Of a DNA stretch of 64,000 nucleotides, positions 54,562 to 64,000 are shown piece by piece. The notes below the pieces were generated by a model. The model saw only the letters and a program-made list of their open reading frames with translations, was not told the origin of the DNA and searched no databases. The first letter of the stretch is position 1; the number at the start of each line of letters is the position of its first letter. Where the stretch lies: NCBI GenBank assembly GCA_019636565.1, contig JAHBXG010000002.1, forward strand, positions 1 to 64,000, read 5' to 3'. Both the position numbers and the translations under genes were made by a program. The stretch comes from Phycisphaeraceae bacterium (lineage in GTDB: Bacteria > Planctomycetota > Phycisphaerae > Phycisphaerales > UBA1924).

Positions 54562-55647
54562 ATGCCCACCGCCAGCCAGCCCGCACTTCACCACGCGCCG
54601 AGCTCTTCATGGTTCTCGCGTCGGATGAACCGCTCGAACACGCGCGGCTTTACTCTTATAGAACTTCTCGTCGTAATCGCCATCATCGCACTGCTGATCG
54701 GAATTCTGTTGCCCGCGCTGGGCAAGGCGAGAAACGCGGCAAGACAAACCAAGTGCCTGGCGAATGTGCGCGGAATGGGAACCTCATTCCTGTTTTATGC
54801 AAACGATAACAAAAATTGGTATGCGACACCAGCGTTGGCGAGCGCGTCCGGGAACGAAGCCGCCTTTGACACGCTGAAGCCGGGCGGCTTTACTTGCGAC
54901 GGGGCTGCCGCTTACAACGCCGATCGCTGGAGCCAGCAAAATAAGTATGGAGGCGTCGCCGGCTTATTTAGCACTTACCAGATGGGCGACGAATATGGGA
55001 GTGAATCGCCAGTAAAGGCCAACTTTGGATATTATCCAAAGTTTTCTCCCAATCCGCCAAAGCTCGGCGACCCGATGTACTACCTCGACGGAAGGACCAA
55101 GACCTGCATGACGACATACGTCGACGGGTACGGCGGGTTGGTCTGCCCGGCCGATAAAGTTGATCGTTTTTACGCTTATAATCGCGGCTCCACCGACATG
55201 AACGCGCCCGCCTACGAACGCTCTCCGAGTTCGTCTCAGGAAGAGCATCAGCCTCGTATTCCGAGCAACGCCTTCGAGGTTATTTCGTACAACATTAGCT
55301 ACCTCTATTTTGCCGGCCTGAAGCTCGATGAACCAAATATGATTTCAGCCGTGCCGTTTTGGGGAGATGAAACCAACGGACCTGATAATGGCACTTCCGC
55401 CTTCTATCAAGGAGGCGCATCCGATACTTCGGGAAACACCGGCTTCCGCGCGGCCGGCGCCAAAGGCGTCAACTACTACGGCAAAGTTGACAATCATGGA
55501 AACGCCGGTGCCAATTACGTCTACACGGATGGACACGCTGAGTTTGTCTCTGAAAGCGTCAACGATGTTTTCTTCAAGTGCGGCGGTCGGCAAAGCATCA
55601 CGGCGATGAAGCCGGGGCGTGATCATTTCATCCAAACGATTGACTGA
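54562..55647 (+). CDS. Pseudopilin-type protein (H-x9-DG family)
   Basis: A 361-residue protein if started at ATG 54562, which has AAGGA 7 bases upstream; ATG 54625 gives a more usual short leader (MNRSNTRG) but lacks a ribosome-binding site. The prepilin motif is [20 protein letters not shown], with Glu at +5. A long globular domain follows and ends near '[16 protein letters not shown]', the H/DG-type C-terminal motif of planctomycete pseudopilins. The N-terminal helix anchors the protein in a type II-like pseudopilus. The coding sequence is locally more AT-rich than its neighbours. It precedes the permease gene by 141 bases. Confidence 0.9.
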   Translation: MPTASQPALHHAPSSSWFSRRMNRSNTRGFTLIELLVVIAIIALLIGILLPALGKARNAARQTKCLANVRGMGTSFLFYANDNKNWYATPALASASGNEAAFDTLKPGGFTCDGAAAYNADRWSQQNKYGGVAGLFSTYQMGDEYGSESPVKANFGYYPKFSPNPPKLGDPMYYLDGRTKTCMTTYVDGYGGLVCPADKVDRFYAYNRGSTDMNAPAYERSPSSSQEEHQPRIPSNAFEVISYNISYLYFAGLKLDEPNMISAVPFWGDETNGPDNGTSAFYQGGASDTSGNTGFRAAGAKGVNYYGKVDNHGNAGANYVYTDGHAEFVSESVNDVFFKCGGRQSITAMKPGRDHFIQTID

Positions 55648-55788
55648 ACGCGGTCTCAACACCTCGCTGCTCGATTTGGCGGCGCGTCCAAATTGCTTTG
55701 AAATCAAGAGATTGCTCGACAGAAAATGACGCGATCATGATTCTGATGGCTGACGGGCGTTGCTTCGACTTGCTACTCTCAGTCCCCT

Positions 55789-57111
55789 GTGATTGCGACT
55801 AGTCACCGATCTTCAAGCGGTTCCGGACGCACGTTTCTGAGTCGGCTTTTCCGCGCCCAGGAATCCGGCCTCATACTCGTCATCTTTCTGATGGCGGCGG
55901 TTCTCACCTTGCGAGGCGGCACCAAGCCGGGCGACACCGCCCGCGTGACTCTTCCCGAGGGCACTACCACCGAAGAAGTCGCGGGCGTGCTGGTCGTCCA
56001 GTCGCCGTCCGCGACCCCGCTGAACCAAGTCCGCGCTGTGCTCGGTGATTCCAAGCCCAGCGGGGCCAACCTCCGCATCCTGTCGGGCAGCGAGAAGCTC
56101 GAGGCCTTCAGCGCCAGCAACCCGCGGATCATCAAGGGCACCAATGGCCCCACGCTGCTCGTCTCCCCCTCCGAGAGCAAGTTCCTCAATACGCAGAACC
56201 TCGTCCTGCTCGCGACGCAGGCCAGTTTCATCGCGGTGATGGCCGTCGGTATGACCGCCGTCATCATTCTCGGGGGCATCGACCTTTCGGTTGGCTCGAT
56301 CTACGGGCTCGCGGCCGTGGTCGGGGCGTTCGCCCTCAAGGCCCTTCAGATGCGTGTGCTCGGGCCCGAGGCCAATTCGCTGGATGCCGCGGCTGGCGGC
56401 GCGCCGTGGTATCTCGCCATCCCGGTCGGGATCGGCGTGTGCTGCCTCGTGGGAGCGGCCTGCGGCGGGGCGAGCGGGGCGATGATCGTCGGCCTGCGGG
56501 TCCACCCGTTCATCATCACGCTGGGCATGATGGCCATGCTGAGCGGGCTGGTGTTCGTGCTGACGCGGGGCCAATCGATCACCGGTTTCCCGGAGAGTTT
56601 CACCAGAGGCTTCATGAAGATGCCCGCCGGGAATGTGTATCCGGTGCCCGTGGCGATCATGGTCGTGACCATGCTGGGCGGGATGTTCGTTTTGAGCCAG
56701 ACGGTGCTGGGGCGGCGGATCTTTGCGATCGGCGGCAACGAGATCGCGGCGAAGTACGCGGGAATCCCGGTGGGCGGGGTCAAGATTCTGGTGTATGTCG
56801 CCATGGGGGCGCTTGCCGGGCTTTCGGCCGCGATGTACCTGGGCTATTACGGGGCCGCGGCACCGGGCGCGGGACAGGGGTATGAACTGGACGTGATCGC
56901 GGCGGCTGTGATCGGCGGAGCGTCACTTTCGGGCGGACGGGGCAGCGCCTTTGGCGCCGTGCTCGGGGCGCTCTTGGTTCAGATGATCGGCAACGGGATG
57001 CTGGTGCTGGACATCGATCAGAGTTACACGCAGATCGTGAAGGGTGCGGCAATTGTGGTTGCCGTGGTGCTGGATCAGGCGAAAGCACGGTTGACGCCGG
57101 GGGCGAGGTAA
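55789..57111 (+). CDS. Sugar ABC transporter permease, CUT2 (RbsC-like), with extra domain
   Basis: A 440-residue permease of the BPD_transp_2 family. The signature region 'VGMTAVIILGGIDLSVGS' and the later 'GGNEIAAKYAGIPV' and 'DVIAAAVIGGASLSGGRG' are typical of RbsC. Usual length is about 320-350; the excess is a hydrophilic, beta-rich insert at about 43-128 between TM1 and TM2, on the periplasmic side. The start GTG 55789 has no clear ribosome-binding site. The partner ATPase and binding protein lie at 48789-51498 on the other strand. Confidence 0.93.
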   Translation: MIATSHRSSSGSGRTFLSRLFRAQESGLILVIFLMAAVLTLRGGTKPGDTARVTLPEGTTTEEVAGVLVVQSPSATPLNQVRAVLGDSKPSGANLRILSGSEKLEAFSASNPRIIKGTNGPTLLVSPSESKFLNTQNLVLLATQASFIAVMAVGMTAVIILGGIDLSVGSIYGLAAVVGAFALKALQMRVLGPEANSLDAAAGGAPWYLAIPVGIGVCCLVGAACGGASGAMIVGLRVHPFIITLGMMAMLSGLVFVLTRGQSITGFPESFTRGFMKMPAGNVYPVPVAIMVVTMLGGMFVLSQTVLGRRIFAIGGNEIAAKYAGIPVGGVKILVYVAMGALAGLSAAMYLGYYGAAAPGAGQGYELDVIAAAVIGGASLSGGRGSAFGAVLGALLVQMIGNGMLVLDIDQSYTQIVKGAAIVVAVVLDQAKARLTPGAR

Positions 57112-57285
57112 GCGGATTGGCGTCGGTGAAGGGTGCAGGATTGGCTTCACGTGCCCGCGGTGCCGCGAAGGGCGCAGAGTTGTGAGTCTCGCTGCAATCT
57201 CGCGGTGCCCGGTGCGCCGTGTGCACAGGTGTCCTTCACTTCGTTACGGGCTCGTCGCGGCAAGCGACGGGTGAATCTGATACAA

Positions 57286-57318
57286 AAAGAAAAGCGGCGG
57301 ACCTTCGCCCGCCGCTTT
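57286..57318 (-). terminator. Intrinsic terminator of pseudopilin gene
   Basis: A 10-bp stem (aaagcggcgg / ccgccgcttt) with an 8-base loop, followed on the minus strand by TCTTTTTG. It lies 24 bases after the stop at 57343. Confidence 0.92.
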
Positions 57319-57342
57319 CAGAGTCAGATTGTCAGATCCGAA

Positions 57343-58428
57343 TCAGTCGAACCACATGTTGCTGACATCGAGGGATTCGACCTGGCCGCTCGAAGTATTG
57401 AAGGCTGCCCAGCTGGTCAGACCTGGCTGGTTGCCCCAGCAGCGCAGGTAGTTGTTGCGGCGCTGATTGATGTTCTTGTCCTTCGCCAAGGTGTCTTCGG
57501 TGGCTGCGTAATCCTTGCCGGTGGGGTTGTTGACTTCGTCTTCGTTGGCGAAGAGGTTGTCATACTTGAAGACGCCGGCCGTCGAGGACGAAGCGACCTT
57601 TTCGTAGACGATCGAGAGGTTTTCCGGATCGGGCCGGGTCTCGAAGGCGACGGAGTTGTCGTTGCGGCCCACGTTGCCTTCCCACGAGGTGCGGGCACCG
57701 TGGATGAGCAGCGTGTTGGACGAAGTCGCGGGGATCTTGTTCGACGAATCGCCGCGCGTATCGGTGGAGTTCAACTTCCACGCGCCGTTTTCGCCGATGT
57801 ACCAAGGGCCGCGGTTGCCGAGAACCACCTGGCTGGCATCGAACGTGCTCTGCCACATGAAGCGGCGGGCGCCGTACATGGGGACGAACGCGTACGAGAA
57901 ACCGCCGGAGGGCTTGATGCCGCCGGCGCCGGCGATGCCGAAGTCGCCACCGGTCTGCTCCGGATAGGCAGCGAAGGACGGATCGCAGACGGCCTGAGCC
58001 TGCTTGTTGGTTTCAACAGCGACGGGCTTGCTGAACTGGTAGTAGGGGTTGGCCTTGATGTTGCCGTTCACTTCAGCGGGGCTGACGCAGATTTCCGGGC
58101 CGAACGAGCCGTTGTAGATGAGCATCGAGACCATCCAACGGGGAAGATCCTTCTGGAACTTCACCTTCGGATCGGTCTGCTGCTTGATCGACGCCGAGAT
58201 GGTGTCGTTCAGGTCGATCGAGCTGGGGAGGGGGTAGTTATCCTGGTTCTGGCCGGCCCACGTCACCATCGACTGGTGAATGGAGCGGACTTGGGTGCCG
58301 TCCTTGATCTGACGGGCCGCGGCGCGGGCCTTGCCCAGAGCCGGGAGCAGGATGCCGATGAGCAGGGCGATGATCGCGATCACCACCAGCAACTCGATCA
58401 GCGTGAATGCCGATTTACGATTCTTCAT
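57343..58428 (-). CDS. Pseudopilin-type protein
   Basis: A 361-residue protein starting at ATG 58428, with GGAG 8 bases upstream. The leader MKNRKSA is followed by [20 protein letters not shown] and the planctomycete-typical [12 protein letters not shown]. The mature domain is hydrophilic, rich in Asn and Ser, with 'CVSPAEVNGN' and 'GFSYAFVPMYGARRF'. It lacks the DGH ending of the other pseudopilin. The gene is convergent with the sugar permease gene and has its own terminator. Its leader can form strong hairpins. Confidence 0.9.
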   Translation of the reverse strand: MKNRKSAFTLIELLVVIAIIALLIGILLPALGKARAAARQIKDGTQVRSIHQSMVTWAGQNQDNYPLPSSIDLNDTISASIKQQTDPKVKFQKDLPRWMVSMLIYNGSFGPEICVSPAEVNGNIKANPYYQFSKPVAVETNKQAQAVCDPSFAAYPEQTGGDFGIAGAGGIKPSGGFSYAFVPMYGARRFMWQSTFDASQVVLGNRGPWYIGENGAWKLNSTDTRGDSSNKIPATSSNTLLIHGARTSWEGNVGRNDNSVAFETRPDPENLSIVYEKVASSSTAGVFKYDNLFANEDEVNNPTGKDYAATEDTLAKDKNINQRRNNYLRCWGNQPGLTSWAAFNTSSGQVESLDVSNMWFD

Positions 58429-58919
58429 GATTCGAATCTCCTGAGCGGTGCGGGCCAGATTTGCCTGCACGCTCCAAACAACTGACGACGACCGACTTGA
58501 CGACATGCCGGACGGAATTCGGGAACTCCCGAAACCGTCAAGGACCGTCTCGCCTGCGGAAACCAATGTTCGCGGAGGGTCGTCAAAGACCCGCGAACGC
58601 CGGAACGCGCAGACTTCCAAGTTGTCGGCAGGTCGCTCACGCCCCGAATCAAACCGGCGGGCGGAACAAGGTAGGGCCCAACGGACCCCGATGAGAACGC
58701 CGTGGAAAATATCCAAACGGTGCAGATCAGATGACCCGAAAGTGGGACTCCTGAACGCGTGCGTCCTGCCATTTCAAATTGTCAGGCCGGGCTGCCCTTG
58801 CGAGCAAGCACAACCATACCGAACGGTACACCATCCGATTCGTCCGTCAAGGAAAACGGTTCCAAACAGTTATGCGTACGCTGTAAACTTCTGCCCTGTT
58901 TACCAATCGGAATCCAAAC
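58429..58919. other. Intergenic region with structured pseudopilin leader
   Basis: No gene in 491 bases. On the minus side, the presumed leader of the pseudopilin gene has an extended hairpin at 58511-58539 (gacgg/ccgtc plus ttcggg/cccgaa) and another at 58568-58598 (gttcgc/gcgaac plus gggtc/gaccc). The right half shows no promoter I can support for the Rid-like gene. Confidence 0.45.
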
Positions 58920-59402
58920 ATGACGAATCTCCACATGAATCCTGAGGCCCGCCTCGCCGAACTCGGCATCACGCTGCCTCCCGCGTTGCCGCCGGTCGCG
59001 GCGTATATCCCGGTCCGAATCGCAGGTGGCATGGCCTTCGTCGCCGGCCAGATACCGATGCGCGAGGGCAAACTGATTGCACAAGGGATTGTCCCGGGCG
59101 GGGTTTCCTTAAGCATCGCTGTGGAGTGCGCCCGGCAATGCGCGATCAACGCGCTCGCGGCGCTCAAGGCCGAATTGGGCGAACTCTCGCGCATCAAGCA
59201 GGTGGTGCGGGTGGGTGTTTTCGTCGCCTGCTCGCCCGATTTCACCGATCACCCGCAGGTCGCAAACGGAGCCAGCGAACTGCTGCAACAGGTATTCGGC
59301 GAAGCGGGAAAGCACGCGCGAGCGGCGGTCGGCGCTCCCAGTCTGCCTCGGGGTGCGCCGGTAGAAGTCGAACTCATGTGCGAGTTGAAGCCGCTTGTTT
59401 GA
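58920..59402 (+). CDS. RidA/YjgF-like protein, atypical subgroup
   Basis: A 160-residue Rid-superfamily protein of the longer subgroup: 'RLAELGITLPPALPPVAAYI', then 'GGMAFVAGQIPMREGKLIAQ', 'ARQCAINALAALKAELGELS' and a C-terminal RGAPVEVELMCEL. In this subgroup the substrate-binding Arg of RidA is not conserved (here VEVELMCEL instead of the usual Arg-containing VEI segment), so imine hydrolysis is doubtful. ATG 58920 is used; an ATG 15 bases later is possible. Confidence 0.87.
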   Translation: MTNLHMNPEARLAELGITLPPALPPVAAYIPVRIAGGMAFVAGQIPMREGKLIAQGIVPGGVSLSIAVECARQCAINALAALKAELGELSRIKQVVRVGVFVACSPDFTDHPQVANGASELLQQVFGEAGKHARAAVGAPSLPRGAPVEVELMCELKPLV

Positions 59403-59621
59403 GGGAAGCGGATGACGGGCGTGGAGGCACCCGCTCACTTTGCGTGCGTTTCCACGCGCGATCCAAGGTCCGCTTTTCCACTCCACCGCTGCTGCCCGAT
59501 GATTTCTCCAATTCCCCCGCCTTTCTCGGGCCTTGCATGTTCGGAGTCGCGTATCCGCTTCACACATTGCAACTCGCCCTTGCACTTTGAGGGTTGACCG
59601 GTCAAACTTGTTCAACGTCAG

Positions 59622-60292
59622 ATGGAAAGCAAGCCCACCAAACCCGGGGACAAGCCCAAAGCAGCGACCCAGGTCGCGACCCCTCCACCTTCGCCGGCCG
59701 CGGCGCAGGTGACCCAATTGCTGGTCGCGGCGGCGGGCGGCGATTCCCAGGCGGCTCGGGATCTGTTGCCTTTGGTCTACGAAGAACTGCGGCGGTTGGC
59801 GCAAGTGCGCATGGCGCGCGAACCCAAGCGGGGCGCGGGCATGACGCTCCAGCCCACGGCGTTGGTTCACGAGGCGTACCTCCGACTTTTGGGTGATCAC
59901 GAGGTTCGATGGAACGGCCGCGGGCATTTCTTCGGTGCAGCGGCTTTGGCGATGCGTCGCATCCTTGTGGAGCGTGCCCGGCATCGCTCACGCCTGAAGC
60001 ACGGGGGCGGATTGCAGCGGGCCGACATCGAGATGGCTGACATCTCGCCGGTGCTGGCGAGCGAGCCGCCGGCGGAAGAGATGCTGGCGCTGGATGAAGC
60101 GCTCAAGGGACTTGAGAAGCACGATCGGCGGAAGTACGACGTGGTGATGCTGCGGTACTTTGCCGGTCTTTCCATCGAAGAAACCGCCGACGCGCTCGAG
60201 GTTTCGCCTGCGACCGTCAAAAACGACTGGACATTTGCCCGCGCCTGGCTCAAACGCCAGGTTGCCGGAGCTGAAACTTCGGACGGAGAAGC

Positions 60293-60296
<4 letters not shown>
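59622..60296 (+). CDS. ECF-type RNA polymerase sigma factor
   Basis: A 224-residue sigma factor of the Sigma70_ECF type found in planctomycetes and their relatives. Region 2 includes 'DLLPLVYEELRRLAQVRMAR' and 'TALVHEAYLRLLGDHEVRWN'. Region 4 includes 'RYFAGLSIEETADALEVSPA' with its helix-turn-helix. The N-terminal 30 residues are a Pro/Ala-rich extension. It directs core polymerase to a specific regulon. Its stop overlaps the GTG start of the kinase gene, so the two are translationally coupled, and the kinase probably controls this sigma factor. Confidence 0.93.
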
Positions 60297-63751
<3,455 letters not shown>

Positions 63752-63915
63752 TTTCGGACACGAAATCGAACTGGATAGCAATTGCGGCGAAAATCAGTTT
63801 TCGTCGCAAATTCTCTGCGCTCGCCGCGGCCCGATTCCGCTTCCGTGTTTAGCAGACGCCACCGATCCGACATGCGGCCCGTCCGTTGAAGGGAATGCGC
63901 ATGCGGCACACACGG

Positions 63916-63949
63916 CCGGCACCCTCGCGAGTGGGCGCCGGTCCTTTTC
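63916..63949 (+). terminator. Terminator-like hairpin after kinase gene
   Basis: A 9-position stem with one mismatch (ccggcaccc / gggcgccgg) and an 8-base loop, followed by TCCTTTTC. It lies about 165 bases after the kinase stop, with nothing recognised between. Confidence 0.6.
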
Positions 63950-63955
63950 GCTGCA

Positions 63956-64000
63956 CTACTTCGCCTTCGTTCCGGCATCCAACGGATCGACATCCAACTC
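63956..64000 (-). CDS. C-terminal end of a probable gene, product unknown
   Basis: Reading the minus strand in from the window edge gives ELDVDPLDAGTKAK followed by TAG at 63958-63956. The composition is protein-like, and the convergent hairpin just beyond could serve as its terminator, but 14 residues are too few to identify a family. The frame could also be chance. Confidence 0.3.
   Translation of the reverse strand, partial: ELDVDPLDAGTKAK

Overview
The window looks like chromosomal DNA of a planctomycete, most probably a member of the class Phycisphaerae. The grounds are its high GC content, three pseudopilin-type proteins with a '[20 protein letters not shown]' type N-terminus, two PEP-CTERM-like sorting tails, three secreted proteins ending in a paired dockerin-like calcium module, an ECF sigma factor overlapping a WD40-repeat Ser/Thr kinase, and frequent GTG/TTG starts. 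No phage, insertion sequence or CRISPR array was seen.

Layout. 1-9982: a truncated pseudopilin, a secreted beta-propeller protein, a Tricorn-type protease, an NTF2-like protein, AMP nucleosidase, an unknown membrane protein, a small His-rich protein and an MFS efflux transporter. 10005-21844: a long minus-strand array. Its core is a six-gene cluster (zf-TFIIB protein, topoisomerase VI subunit A, dienelactone hydrolase-like protein, UbiA-like membrane protein, coiled-coil lipoprotein, topoisomerase VI subunit B), followed by an M48 peptidase, an atypical aquaporin, a POT transporter with a large extra domain and a PEP-CTERM protein. 22375-31062: trehalose-6-phosphate synthase, nucleoside diphosphate kinase, RidA, CsrA, a NifU-domain protein, a lipoprotein and HrpA helicase. 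31186-35574: a beta-helix protein, two GNAT acetyltransferases, an SGNH hydrolase and tRNA-Pro(GGG). 35735-43112: dihydroorotase, RecQ, a GrpB-like protein, GAPDH preceded by a possibly structured leader, a lipoprotein, and an SRPBCC/ArsR pair.

43179-58428 reads as an alpha-glucan/sugar locus: GH31 glucosidase, GH13 amylase with a dockerin-like tail, a CUT2-type ABC importer split over both strands (ATPase and binding protein on minus, permease on plus), a large dockerin-tailed secreted protein and two pseudopilins. The likely flow is extracellular glucan cleavage, capture of sugars by the periplasmic binding protein, and import; the substrate is inferred, not shown. 58920-63751: a RidA-like protein, then an ECF sigma factor translationally coupled to a transmembrane kinase with a WD40 sensor domain. 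The window ends in the last codons of a probable minus-strand gene.

The points most worth following up are the bacterial topoisomerase VI operon with envelope genes embedded in it, the Cys-bracketed dockerin-like tail shared by three proteins, a GC-rich intergenic repeat family (core GAGAGAACGCGGAG), and the leader upstream of gap. All calls come from reading the sequence by eye; no searches were run.
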